Source of the DNA: Agarivorans gilvus
Lineage (GTDB): Bacteria > Pseudomonadota > Gammaproteobacteria > Enterobacterales > Celerinatantimonadaceae
NCBI RefSeq assembly: GCF_001420915.1
Contig: NZ_CP013021.1
Span: 2,325,001-2,389,000 of the forward strand
Length of the DNA: 64,000 nucleotides
Direction of reading: 5' to 3'
The notes beneath the pieces are model-generated. The model saw only the letters and a list, made by a program, of their open reading frames with translations, did no database searches and was not told where the DNA came from. Shown here in pieces: positions 1 through 9,900 of this stretch (the first letter of the stretch is position 1; each line of letters begins with the position of its first letter). The position numbers and the translations under genes are program-made.

Positions 1-2
1 GT

Positions 3-362
3 GTTTTGGCGCACCCCAAACAACTCCCTCAGGGACTCAGCCAATTTACCAATACCGCACTCAGCGCCGAAATTAAACAAGGCGTGTTACAGCTAAGGCC
101 ACAACAGCTAACAGGCTTACGTTACCCCATCACGCTGGCAGGTAACATTGACTTTGCTCAGCAACGCTTCGAGCAATTTAAAGTGGTGGTGAGTGATAAG
201 CCTTGCTGGCGTTTGGTTCAAACCACCGATGGTAGCTGGTCTGCGCCACATATCAGCTTCGATCATTATTTATCGGCGCGCCGCTACCGACTAGACCAAC
301 AACAGTTTATTCAAGCTCCCAAACATCCTGAGTGCCGCTATGCTTTCACCGCGAGCAACTAA
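3..362 (+). CDS. C-terminal part of an unidentified protein (cut by window edge)
   Basis: The frame is open from the first bases of the window to the TAA at 360-362, so the true start lies upstream and only the last ~120 residues are visible. The fragment has no membrane segment and no motif I recognise; CWRLVQTTDGSWSAPHISF in its middle is the most distinctive stretch. It ends one base before the stop of the convergent LysR gene. Function unknown. The internal TTG at position 6 should not be taken as its start. Confidence 0.5.
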   Translation, partial: VLAHPKQLPQGLSQFTNTALSAEIKQGVLQLRPQQLTGLRYPITLAGNIDFAQQRFEQFKVVVSDKPCWRLVQTTDGSWSAPHISFDHYLSARRYRLDQQQFIQAPKHPECRYAFTASN

Positions 363-363
363 A

Positions 364-1275
364 TCACGCCGACAGCGATGCGCTTAAGGCACAGGCATGT
401 TCAATAAAACAATCGCGTAAGGGATTTTGGCTACTGTCTTTACGCCACACAAAGTTAAAGCTGCGGCGCATGTCCAAGTCAGGCGTCGCCAAAGCCACTA
501 ACTCTCCGGCTTGTATTGCTTGCTCTACACTACGTAGCGGCAGGCAACTTAAGTAAGCGCCATCTGCTACTAAAGCAATCAAACTTGCCACATGGCTGTA
601 TTCGCGCCACACCTTTAACTTAGTAATCTTGCCATGTATTGCGCCATTAAAAATATCCCGAGTTCCCGAGCCGGTTTCTCGTAATACCCATCGAGCACGG
701 CTAAGTCGAGCTAAGTTTACCTCTGGTAAATTTGCCAAAGGGTGCTGCTTGCCAGCCACCACCACTAAGTGATCCTCGCACCACACTTGTTGAGCAATCC
801 GGCTATCACTACAGTGGCCTTCAATAATGCCCAATTGCAAACGGTAATCGAGCAAACCTGCCAATACCACTTCACTGTTACTAATTTGCGGATGCACCAC
901 CAAGTCGGGAAACTGTTGATCTAAACTGGCAATGATTTTAGCCAAAAAATACTCGGCAATGGTTTGACTGGCACCCACCGTCAGCTCTCCACTGATCACC
1001 TGCTGCCCGGCAAAACCCTGCATAATATGCTGACTTTCCATTAGCACCCGCTTGGCTCTAGGGCGTAACCAATGCCCCCAATGATTCAAACGCAAACGTT
1101 TACCTTGGCGCTCAAATAGCTTTTGCCCCAAACCCGTTTCTAGTTGATTCAAGGCCATGCTAGCCGCCGATTGAGTCATCGCCAGTTGTTGCGCGGCCAC
1201 GCTAACACTTTGGGTTTCGGCGATACAAACAAATACAGATAACTGCTTCAGGCTGAAGCGGTAGAGGTGCTGCAT
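364..1275 (-). CDS. LysR-family transcriptional regulator
   Basis: A 303-residue protein of normal LysR length. Residues about 8-67 form the winged helix-turn-helix (LKQLSVFVCIAETQSVSVAA, then QSAASMALNQLE and GKRLRLNHWG). The rest is a periplasmic-binding-like effector domain starting near ELTVGASQTIAEYFL. The N-terminal region resembles the YeiE/CysB-type branch, but the effector is not deducible. The ATG at 1275 is followed closely by family sequence, so the start is secure. No divergent target gene is adjacent: the gene upstream runs in the same direction, so an autoregulated or distant target is likely. It acts as a cytoplasmic DNA-binding dimer or tetramer, as known for the family. Confidence 0.9.
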   Translation of the reverse strand: MQHLYRFSLKQLSVFVCIAETQSVSVAAQQLAMTQSAASMALNQLETGLGQKLFERQGKRLRLNHWGHWLRPRAKRVLMESQHIMQGFAGQQVISGELTVGASQTIAEYFLAKIIASLDQQFPDLVVHPQISNSEVVLAGLLDYRLQLGIIEGHCSDSRIAQQVWCEDHLVVVAGKQHPLANLPEVNLARLSRARWVLRETGSGTRDIFNGAIHGKITKLKVWREYSHVASLIALVADGAYLSCLPLRSVEQAIQAGELVALATPDLDMRRSFNFVWRKDSSQNPLRDCFIEHACALSASLSA

Positions 1276-1360
1276 ATAAGCACTCCTGATTAAACGGCAA
1301 CAATATATTAGTAAAGCTAATATATCGCGCCGTCACTCAAAGCACTAGTAGCTGCAGCTT

Positions 1361-2271
1361 TTAGCTGGCGTCCGACTGACTAGGTAGGATCATAAAGAAG
1401 CCCTTAAACTCAGCAGCTAAGATCTGCTGGTCATAGATTTCCACCGCCACGGTCATTTTAGATTTCTTGCCTTCTAGCAAAGGCAGTAAACTGCCCTTCA
1501 TGGCACTTTTTTTCACCCGCGCTTCAGCATCGCTCAAAATCGCTTTACGGTGTTTAATTTCACCCTTGGCTAATACAATGTCGCCAGCAAAACCATGCTC
1601 TTGCAGCATTAACCAAATCATCCCCACGCCGACAACACCGCCTGACTGTAGATGCTTCCAGCAAACATGGAAGCATGGGGATTACCATTGCCAGCCAAAG
1701 GCAGACGAGTGCTTAGCTCTTTACCAGTATACTGGCGTAAGCGCACGCCCATCTTGTCGCTCAAGGGAATTTGTTGCTGAAACATTTGCTGTAAGGCGGT
1801 ACATAAGGCGGGTTGACGCACAAAGCGGTGTTCTGCAGACAGCGGCTTCACCATTTGCTGCACTTTCACCTTAAACTTGTCAAAGGTAGGGCTACCGGCG
1901 GGTTCGAAACCGCAACTAGTGAAAAACGCCTGCGCATCGCCCCGTGCATTCACTACAATGCGCTTAACTCCTTCTTCGTGAGCCGCCTCTTCCAAAGCCA
2001 TCATTAATAAGGTGCCAAGACCTTTCTTACGTTGTTCAGGGGACACCGCCACATGGCGAATCAAGGCTTCTTGATGGTCACTCAGAAACAAACGACCTAC
2101 CGCGAGCGGCTCTCCTTGTTTGTCACGGATCATTCTATGGATGCTGTGTTCATCATAGGCATCTCGTTCACTGCCCAAGGGCAGTTGTAAGGGTTTGTTC
2201 AAAACTTCCCAGCGAAACCGATAGTACTTATCCATTTCTCCTGAGGCGTGAGGACAAATTACCTTCATCAT
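1361..2271 (-). pseudogene. yiiD: GNAT acetyltransferase / hotdog thioesterase (YiiD-like), split by a frameshift
   Basis: Two reading frames together make one YiiD-type protein of about 303 residues. The first (2271-1618) is a GNAT N-acetyltransferase with the acetyl-CoA loop EQRKKGLGTLLM, followed by a linker and the start of the YiiD_C domain. The second (1627-1361) continues the hotdog fold (IWLMLQEHGFAGDIVLAKG). The join SAWG/MIWLML lies at the C4 run 1622-1625 (G4 on the coding strand). One extra base there restores a continuous protein. As written, the first frame stops in an ATGA overlap with the second, so translational reinitiation producing two polypeptides is formally possible. 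Relatives carry the two domains fused, so I favour a mutation or a sequencing indel. Proteins of this type have been linked to malonyl-ACP decarboxylation and fatty-acid initiation; that is family knowledge. Confidence 0.8.
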
Positions 2272-2562
2272 AGCTACTCCGTTTGCTAGATAATATGATT
2301 ACTGAGCCAAGCTTGGGGTTCAGACCGTGTGCTCAAGCCTATTACTTATAAGCAAAACCCCGTTTGATAAGCAAAGCGCGTGCTACATAATGCACACAAA
2401 CGCAACAATAAACCAACAAACAATACAAAATAGCTCGCTATAACGTGAAGCATACAAGCGACAATGAGCCCCGCCTTGCTTCTGCACTCGTAGACAAGGC
2501 TTACCATTGTGCAGTGCTAACGATAGAATAGCCCTTAACTTCGGCAAACTAGGAAATAGCCA

Positions 2563-3855
2563 ATGTTAAAAAAACTGGCCTTGGCACTCGCGGTAGTGGC
2601 TTTAGTGGCGCTAGCTGGTCAATATTTTACTTACCAGCAATATCAGGCCCAGCTCAAACAGCGGCTCACTCAACTGCAGCAGCAAAGTGCTTGGCGCTTT
2701 CAAGTTGAGCAGCGCAGTGGGAATGTTTGGCAAGCTCAAGAACACTGGCTGGTTCAGGTACAGCTCAGTGATTTAGGCCTGCATGCCGAAGACTTTGGCC
2801 TAAGTAATGACATACTGAGCCTGCATTTGAATCACCAGCTCACCGTCTTGCCTTTTTATCTTAGCGGCCAATGGCAACTCGACCCAACACAAGGCGACTA
2901 TCAGCAATGGCTGCAGCGTTGGCAGCTGGATGAAATTGGCCATCAAGGTAGCTGGCAAGCCAATTTGCTAAGCCAAACACTGCACCAGCAGCTAAATATT
3001 GCGGCGTTTCATCATCAAGATGAAAACACCGAATTAAATGTTGAGCCACTACAGCTAAGCAGTCACAGTGACCTGAATTTTCGACAAGGCGAATTGAGTT
3101 TAGAATGGCAAGGCATGCATATAGAGGACAAACAAGATCTAGGCGATAGCGTCAAGCTAGGGCGAGTAAGCATGCAACAGCAGTTTAGCCAACGCCAAAG
3201 CTGGCACCTGGTAGAAGCCGCCAGCTGGTCCATCGAAGCCCTCGACATCCGCTTTAAACACGCCACCGAACAGCTCTCGCTGCAGCAACTTAAAGCTGAG
3301 CACAAACTTGTCGAACAACAGCAAAAAGCCTACCTAGCAATGGACTTAAGTCTGCAACACTTAGCTTTGCAACAGCAGCAACAAGGGCTCACAATGCAGC
3401 AATTACAAGTGCAATCGCAACTTGGCGGTATGCCAATGCAAGACCTAGTCGCACTCGCCGAAGCGAAACAACAACGGGCCAATGAAGCGCAGCTTGATAA
3501 CTTGCTACAACAAGCCTTTGCCGAAGGTCTGGATTGGCAGTTCCAGCAATTAGCGGTAGAGCTTGACTCCAACTACCCAAGCTTACAGCTACAAGGTGAC
3601 CTAAAACTTAGTGGTCAAGCTAAGCTGCTGCCACTGCAGTTCAATGAGTTGCGCAGCCCACTGCAATTGCTTCGCTACCTAGAGCTGAACCTCGATATTG
3701 ATGCCAGTGATCAACTGCTAGCGAACGACAAGTTAGCCGTGTACGTATTAGCCTTGCGCCAAGCGGGCTACCTAAAACACCAGCAAGGCCGCGATAAAAC
3801 CCGGCTAATTTTTAACGACAGTGAATTTACTATGAACAATTTGGCGGTGAATTAG
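2563..3855 (+). CDS. DUF945 (YdgA/YihF-like) family protein
   Basis: A 430-residue protein beginning with a lysine-rich tip and a single hydrophobic segment (residues about 4-22, LALALAVVALVALAGQYF), an uncleaved anchor or signal. It is followed by a long glutamine- and leucine-rich body with repeated LQL/LQQ patterns, typical of DUF945 proteins such as E. coli YdgA and YihF. The family is thought to be inner-membrane or periplasmic; its biochemical role is unknown. The ATG is preceded by AGGAAATAGCC, a fair ribosome site. It is convergent with malM and stands alone in its own transcription unit. Confidence 0.8.
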   Translation: MLKKLALALAVVALVALAGQYFTYQQYQAQLKQRLTQLQQQSAWRFQVEQRSGNVWQAQEHWLVQVQLSDLGLHAEDFGLSNDILSLHLNHQLTVLPFYLSGQWQLDPTQGDYQQWLQRWQLDEIGHQGSWQANLLSQTLHQQLNIAAFHHQDENTELNVEPLQLSSHSDLNFRQGELSLEWQGMHIEDKQDLGDSVKLGRVSMQQQFSQRQSWHLVEAASWSIEALDIRFKHATEQLSLQQLKAEHKLVEQQQKAYLAMDLSLQHLALQQQQQGLTMQQLQVQSQLGGMPMQDLVALAEAKQQRANEAQLDNLLQQAFAEGLDWQFQQLAVELDSNYPSLQLQGDLKLSGQAKLLPLQFNELRSPLQLLRYLELNLDIDASDQLLANDKLAVYVLALRQAGYLKHQQGRDKTRLIFNDSEFTMNNLAVN

Positions 3856-3864
3856 ACAAAAAAA

Positions 3865-3883
3865 AGCGGCGATAAACGCCGCT
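3865..3883 (-). terminator. Rho-independent terminator of malM
   Basis: Perfect stem AGCGGCG / CGCCGCT with a 5-base loop. On the minus strand it is followed by a run of eight T (plus-strand A run 3857-3865), immediately after the malM stop. Confidence 0.85.
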
Positions 3884-3920
3884 GAAAGTCAGGGATTAGA
3901 AAAAACACTTAAGTGTTGCA

Positions 3921-4865
3921 CTACTTTTGCTGCTGTAACTTCAATTGCTGCATAAAATGGGCTTGCGCTTTTGAAGAACCGGCTCGCTCTGCCTCCTCCA
4001 CTAGGTTTAAGGCCCTAGAGAGGTCATTCTTTGCTACCGCCTTGGTTATCTGCTCTAAGTAGAAGGCTTCGGTATCACCGAGCATTTCTACATCAAGTGC
4101 CTTGCTTGGCTGAGCGGCGGTAGCGGTCACTGTTGACGCTGCAACTACTGGAGTTGCTTCAACAGCCTGATAATTACTTTGTGTTCCAGCAACACTGACC
4201 ATGGATGAGCTATACATCACGTTGCTGAGACGAATATCCAAATTGCCAATTGGCGAATGCTTGCTGTAATACTTAAAGGCTGGGGGCAAGCCGCCGCCAG
4301 TTTTCTCTTCGTAAACCACTTTGGGGTCGATCAGTTCGGTTTTACCACCAAATTCTGTGGCTTTGCTGTACACCAGAATATAGCGAGCTTGCTGCGCTTG
4401 CTGCGGCGTAAGCTCTTGCTCCATGCTTAAAAAGCCTTCTCGGTCTAGCTGCGTTTCTTCAACACGTAGCACTTCGTTTAACGCTCGATCGTAAAACACC
4501 ACTGTTGGGACGAATACGGTACGGCTAACAATACTGTCTAAATGAAAAGTAAATTGTGAAATATTTTCAGGGATCAACAACGCTGCAGTGTAAGAACGTC
4601 CTTCGGGGAAGGCCACAACAGGTGACTTCTCTGTCACATCAATTCGATTGGTTCTGTCAACAGACAACAGCTGATACTGCAACTGATTGGCTTGCTTAAC
4701 CGCCACATTTCCACTAGCTAAGTTGTCGGCAATTTTGGCTTCATCGACAAATTGTGTACCCCAGGTTCTAAATGGGTCAGTGACTTCTAAAGGACGTTGT
4801 TCACCCGAACCAGAACAGGCACTAAGCATGCCACAAGCAACCACTAGCGCAAAAACTTTCTTCAC
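3921..4865 (-). CDS. malM: MalM-family maltose-operon periplasmic lipoprotein
   Basis: A 314-residue exported protein. The lipobox is LSAC with the lipid-accepting cysteine at residue 17, so it should be anchored to a membrane in the periplasm. The core (PEGRSYTAALLIPENISQF, VFVPTVVFYDRALNEVLR, RYILVYSKA near residues 90-170) matches the MalM family, encoded next to lamB in enteric bacteria. A Thr/Ala/Val-rich linker leads to a C-terminal helical stretch (about 265-314), longer than in E. coli MalM. Its role is unknown even in E. coli; association with maltodextrin uptake is inferred from gene position. It follows lamB by 93 bases in the same direction, so the two form a probable operon. Confidence 0.88.
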   Translation of the reverse strand: MKKVFALVVACGMLSACSGSGEQRPLEVTDPFRTWGTQFVDEAKIADNLASGNVAVKQANQLQYQLLSVDRTNRIDVTEKSPVVAFPEGRSYTAALLIPENISQFTFHLDSIVSRTVFVPTVVFYDRALNEVLRVEETQLDREGFLSMEQELTPQQAQQARYILVYSKATEFGGKTELIDPKVVYEEKTGGGLPPAFKYYSKHSPIGNLDIRLSNVMYSSSMVSVAGTQSNYQAVEATPVVAASTVTATAAQPSKALDVEMLGDTEAFYLEQITKAVAKNDLSRALNLVEEAERAGSSKAQAHFMQQLKLQQQK

Positions 4866-4958
4866 ATCTCACCTCTTTACTGTGGGCGCCGACCAGCGAC
4901 GCCCACTTATTGCCTAAGTACTATAAGGAGTACTCAGCATAACGCGGCTTGACTCGGC

Positions 4959-6170
4959 TTACCACCAAGCTTCAACCATTGCGCCAACTTTTGTTAGATC
5001 AACGGTTTCTTGGCCGTCGGTTTTAACTTCACCAGTTACCGCATAGAAGCGAACCACTGGGCGTGACCACATGAAGTGACCCACTTGGAAGTTTTGCGAC
5101 AAGGTAATCTTCCATGCGTCACTATCGTTGGTAGCGCCACCAACATCCGTGCGAGTAGTAAAGTGCATACCGGCTTCAATGGCTGTAGCCATATATTCGT
5201 TCCAGTGATGCTGTGGACGTACTGCAAATGAGTACTCCTCTTTCTCATCAAACGAACAACCCGTTTCCTTACAATCAACTAGTAAGTAGTTCGCGTTGTA
5301 TTCCATCGCAGTCATTTCACCGAAGTTTACCGCACCATCTAGGAACAAACCGTACGAAGCGGCTTCTTTATCTTCGTAGTTACCCCAGTTTTGCCCAGCA
5401 GCATTAGATGAAATCAAAGCAGAAGCATCCGTTTCATAGCGTGCTGCCACTTGGAACCAACCATTGCTTAAACCTTGACGGTAAGAGGCAAATAGTTGCC
5501 ATGCCGAGTCATTTTCAATGTTATCTTTCACATCAGCAGTGCCGAAGCCGTAGTTAACACGGAACTTAAGAGCCCCTTGGTCAGAAACTTTAATATCGTG
5601 CCAGTGAATAGCTAAAGTGTTAACAGAGCCATTTTTAGTCTCTGAACTAGTCGCTGCACCACCTTGCGTCCAACCTAAGTCAAGCTTACCAAGGCCAATG
5701 TCTAAGTTATCAACACCAGCACCTGAGCCATCAGCACTCAACATATAGTAGTCACTCAAACCACCTTGCTCACGACCGTAGAAACGTTTACCGGCCCAAA
5801 TGTAGGCGTCAGGTTGAGAAGCAAAGATACCCTTACCACCGCCATAAAACTGAGCTAGACCAATGGTATCGCCCCAAGTTGGAGAGAAACCAGGAGTGTT
5901 GATCATTACGTTCATATCAAACTTAGCATCGCCGTTTTCAAAGCCTTGACTAAGCATCCACTCCATCCAGTTGTCTTCGTTACCTAAACGACCAGCACCA
6001 TTGATTTCACCATGGGCACCTTTTAGTTGAACGATGTGATCGCTAGATGCTTCTAACGCATAACGACCATAACCAGAGAAGTTAGGGGTACCAGCAAATG
6101 AGCTAAGAGAGGTAGCTGCAGAAGCGATAGCGACTGCAATTGTAAGCGCTTTCATTTTCATTTTATTCAA
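4959..6170 (-). CDS. lamB: LamB-like maltoporin / carbohydrate-specific outer-membrane porin
   Basis: A 403-residue precursor. Residues 1-26 form a signal peptide cleaved after SFA. The mature chain starts TPNFSGYGRYAL and contains the maltoporin hallmarks GRLGNEDNWMEWMLSQGF and AYIWAGKRFYGREQ. The protein ends in an aromatic residue (VEAWW), the outer-membrane assembly signal. Length and motifs fit the 18-strand LamB trimer. Substrate is uncertain: nearby enzymes (GH1, GH94, GH116) suggest beta-linked oligosaccharides as well as, or instead of, maltodextrins. The upstream region holds a CRP-type core and a LacI-type operator, consistent with catabolite control and specific repression. Confidence 0.9.
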   Translation of the reverse strand: MNKMKMKALTIAVAIASAATSLSSFAGTPNFSGYGRYALEASSDHIVQLKGAHGEINGAGRLGNEDNWMEWMLSQGFENGDAKFDMNVMINTPGFSPTWGDTIGLAQFYGGGKGIFASQPDAYIWAGKRFYGREQGGLSDYYMLSADGSGAGVDNLDIGLGKLDLGWTQGGAATSSETKNGSVNTLAIHWHDIKVSDQGALKFRVNYGFGTADVKDNIENDSAWQLFASYRQGLSNGWFQVAARYETDASALISSNAAGQNWGNYEDKEAASYGLFLDGAVNFGEMTAMEYNANYLLVDCKETGCSFDEKEEYSFAVRPQHHWNEYMATAIEAGMHFTTRTDVGGATNDSDAWKITLSQNFQVGHFMWSRPVVRFYAVTGEVKTDGQETVDLTKVGAMVEAWW

Positions 6171-6265
6171 CTCCGTATGAATCTTGAATTTTTATTAGAA
6201 TCTTTTTATGTAAATGACCAATAGGTCACAGGAGCAAAGTATAGAGTCCAAAATAGGATAATTAA

Positions 6266-6279
6266 GTGACGAGTATCAC
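6266..6279. promoter_or_regulatory. CRP-type site before lamB
   Basis: GTGA-N6-TCAC core (GTGACGAGTATCAC) about 95 bases upstream of the lamB start and only a few bases from an adjacent LacI-type operator. The match to the CRP core is perfect; flanking bases are weaker. Confidence 0.5.
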
Positions 6280-6283
6280 CCTT

Positions 6284-6295
6284 GAAAGCGTTTCC
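6284..6295. promoter_or_regulatory. LacI-family operator before lamB
   Basis: GAAAGCGTTTCC is a near-palindrome centred on CG, typical of LacI/GalR regulators. It is almost the same as the sites at 6910 and 16434, so one regulator (15363-16361) plausibly binds all three. Confidence 0.6.
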
Positions 6296-6373
6296 AAATA
6301 GTTCCGATCACATTTAACAGTAATTTCCCAAGAAACATTTCATGAAATATTCCATTACCCCCCCTTAAACCAA

Positions 6374-6385
6374 GTAAGCGATTAC
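6374..6385. promoter_or_regulatory. Possible degenerate LacI-type operator
   Basis: GTAAGCGATTAC has the same symmetric CG centre and AAGCG half-site but diverges at the edges. It is a weaker candidate than its neighbours. Confidence 0.3.
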
Positions 6386-6498
6386 ATAAATAAGCTATTG
6401 AAAAAAAAGGAGTTTACTATCATTTAAAATCCTTCTGCCGCTTACTGCTTTTAACAATGAAATTTTACAACAAGTCTTTTTTTACAAAAGTTAAGCAA

Positions 6499-6514
6499 TG
6501 TGAGATGAATCAAA
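6499..6514. promoter_or_regulatory. CRP-like site
   Basis: TGTGAGATGAATCAAA matches TGTGA-N6-TCACA with one mismatch in the second half. It lies in the middle of the divergent region and could serve either side. Confidence 0.3.
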
Positions 6515-6909
6515 TTTATCCGATACAACCATTATTTCCATGACATAAACAAGGTTATTTGGAGCTTAAAAGGGCAAGTAAATAGCTAACTGTTTAAGTT
6601 TACGCCACTTTAGGCAATATCTTTTACGCCTCTGCGCGCGGCTCAAGCAAGCGAACAACTCGCCCCCACCCTCTATATCGCCGTTTCCATAACCAGCAAC
6701 AATCCAAGCAAACTGGAAATCAACGCCTTATAGTGAACGGCCAAATCACTCAACTTAAATCTGCTGAAGACTTATCACTAAATCGCACCAAGCCCCTATT
6801 CACGCGGATCTTTCATAGCTTTCCTGTCATAAATTCTTTTATTGAAGCGGATCACTATTTCAAATTCACAGGCTAAACAGGACTAAATGAACTGTTAACA
6901 TGTCATTAT

Positions 6910-6921
6910 GAAAGCGCTTAC
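6910..6921. promoter_or_regulatory. LacI-family operator before the GH116-GH94 operon
   Basis: GAAAGCGCTTAC lies 30 bases before the GH116 start, where a bound repressor would block transcription. It differs at one position from the perfect palindrome at 16434-16445. Confidence 0.65.
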
Positions 6922-6951
6922 ACGCGTAACTAACTTAAAGAGGTTGAATCC

Positions 6952-9900
6952 ATGTTGCATCGTTATACTGCCCAATCCAGTTATCACGGAACCGTGAGTG
7001 ACTTAATGAGTCCCGGATTGGCAGATGAGTTTGTCCAGCCTTGGTATGTGCCTTTAAGCACTACCCCGGCAGATACCGGCATTGCTTTGGGAGGCATTGG
7101 TAGCGCCTACACCTTTACCCCTGCGGGAACCACGCCTTTGCTACACATGCTGCCAGGCTTGCATTTGAGTGACCAGCAACGTGATAGCCTTCGTTTAGAA
7201 GATTTTTACTTCAGCCAAGGCGCAGCCAAACAGCAACAATTGCAGCTGGTTCACCCCAGAGACTTTCAACAAAAACAAAAGTTCTTTAAGTTAAGCGATG
7301 CCTCAGGCCAAGCCTTGTTCAGCGATGACATGTCAATTGAGCAGCAAATTGAGCGTCTGCAGCAGCTGGTAAGCGAAGCCGACTTTTATGCATGGAACCA
7401 ACTCAACTTGCAACGTTGGCAAATTGAATTATCCAGCAAAACTCTAGATTTACTGGCTACACATAAACATGGCGTAGAGCTTAATGTCAGTTGGTTGCTC
7501 GATTTTTACGATGGCGCTTTAGGTCTACAGCAAACCGAACAACACGCGCTACTCGGCGATTGGGAAGCTAAGCAGTATCAAGGGCTCGCCAGCTGGCCAA
7601 GCCAGCAAATTAACTACAGCGCCTTATACCCAGTAGCCAAGCAAGAATTTGTTGGTGAGCAGCCCATCACCCTCACTAAGTTTCATTACAGCCCAATCGT
7701 CCCAGATAAAGAAGATTGGGCGGCACTTCCGGTTAGCTACACGCGTATTGTTTTACATAATCAGAGTAAACAGGCGCAGGCTTTTAGCTTAGTACGTTGC
7801 CTAGAGAACTTGACTGGCTACCAAGCCTTAAAGAGTCGACCAGGTATGCAAGACGCTGCCTGCTCCATCGTGCGTGTCGCTAATAGTCAACATGCAGAGC
7901 TACATCATTGGCAAGATCAACTAAAACACTGCACTGTTGAAATGGGCGGCAAGGCCAATCCAGGTGTCGACTTCGATGGTCAAAGTAGCATCAGCGTATC
8001 GGCCCCCGAGAACTGTACTATTAGTGCCAAGCCCTATTTCTACACCCAGAACGGCGAAGCCATTATTAAGGGAGCCTTAGCCAGTGGCCGACTCAGCAGT
8101 GATGTTGACCGCGGCATATACAGCGGCCGAGAACTCAGCTCCGCTGCACTTTGTGTTAGCGGCGAGCTAGCGCCTGGTGAACAACTAGAAATTCTGTTTA
8201 CCTTAGTATTGGATTTTCCGCATATTCAACTGCCGGGTCTCACTAGCCAGAAAAAATATACCCAGTTCTACCCAAATGCTGAAGGGCGCTGTTTGGCCAT
8301 TACTAAACAAGCTTTAGCCATAGAACCACAAATCCAAGATGCCCTAGCAAACATTGGAGAGCAACTGATGCCACAGGCTAGTTTGCTCGCCATCAGTCCG
8401 CAGCCACAACAACAAAGCCAAACCCGCACCCTGGCGCTAAACACACTATCATTTTTAGCGGAAGCCACGGTATGGGATAAACAAGATCGCTTTTTAGTGC
8501 GTGAATGTGCCGACTACCCCTTCTTTAATTCACTAGACGTATATTTTTATGGTTCATTCTCGTTATTACAGTGCTTCCCGAGACTCGATGGCGCAGTGAT
8601 GCGTGAGTTCGCCAAAGCCGTGTTAGCCGAAGATAGGGTGATCCGTCGCCATCACGAGCATGTAGGTTTGCCACACGCCGACTTACCTAACGACAAAACT
8701 GAAGGTCCACGTGCCGTGCGCGGTGCGGTAATTCACGACCTCGGCAGCCCCTTCGACGCTAAACCGGATGCTTATGACTGGCACAATGTTAAGGAATGGA
8801 AGGACTTAGCGCCTAAATTCATCTTAATGTTGTTACGTCATTATCGCACTCATGGCGATCAAGCCCTATTACAAGAATCCTGGGAAGCCTGTCAGGCAGC
8901 CATGCACTATCTACAAAGTATGGTTGAACCGGGCCAGTGTTTTCCACTCACCCGCGGTACTGATGATACCTTCGATAATTTATCTTCCCATGGTATTTCG
9001 GTGTACTGCGGCTCGTTATGGATAGCCAGCCTAGAAGCTTATGCCAGCATCGCTGAACTGCTCAATAAAGCGAAAATCCCTCAAGAATATCGCGACCTTG
9101 CACATTGTGCTCGTCAACAGTTTCATCGTTGTTTATGGGATGAACAGGCCGGCTACTTCCACTTTTACATCACACCACTACAAATTGGTGATATCAAACA
9201 GCAACAGCGTGAAGCACTACTCGCCAGCTTAAGCGAAGTGTCATTTGCCGAGCACTTAAATCTCGATAAGAACAGTTCTTCTATAGAGCTGATTGAGCAA
9301 CTAAACCGCTGGCTTGACCAGCCCGAAATGCCACAACTGGGTTCACTCGAAGCTGAGGTGAAAGCATTATGGCAGCAACATGCTAACGAGCAGGCTTGGC
9401 CAACCCAGCAATCTAGCCCGAAAGCGTGGCGCCAATTACGTAAGCTAACTTTATTGGCATTAGGTGATTTCTGGCAAGACTCATGGCTGAATAAGCTAGA
9501 CCTAGATAGTGATGACAGTTTTGCCGACTCACTGCTAGCCGACAGCTACTGCCGAATGCTGCAGCTACCAGCAGTCGCCAGCGAACAGCAACAACGTCGC
9601 TGCTTGGAATATGTGTACCGACACAATTACCAACTAAACAGTGCACGAGTAGGTGCAGCCAACTTGGTGACCCGCGACGGGCAGCCCAAAGAGTGGGGTA
9701 ATTTCCAAGCTCACGATGTATGGGTCGGGGTGCAATATTCCTTGGTTAACGCCATGCTTGCGCTAGATATGCAGTCCCAAGCCGCTGATTTATTACAGGC
9801 TTGCTACCGCAATCTTTATCAAGATGCGCGCATCCCTTTTGCCGCACCAGAAGGCTTTAATGCCAGCTGCCGTTTCGATGCCTCAGCATTTTGCGATGGA

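Larger units (their letters stand above)
6171..6951. other. 780-base divergent control region between lamB and the GH116 gene
   Basis: No convincing gene is visible here. The region is AT-rich and carries the sites listed separately: a CRP core, a second CRP-like site and three LacI-type operators. Its length and the operators near each end suggest separate promoters for lamB (leftward) and the GH116-GH94 operon (rightward). Confidence 0.6.
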
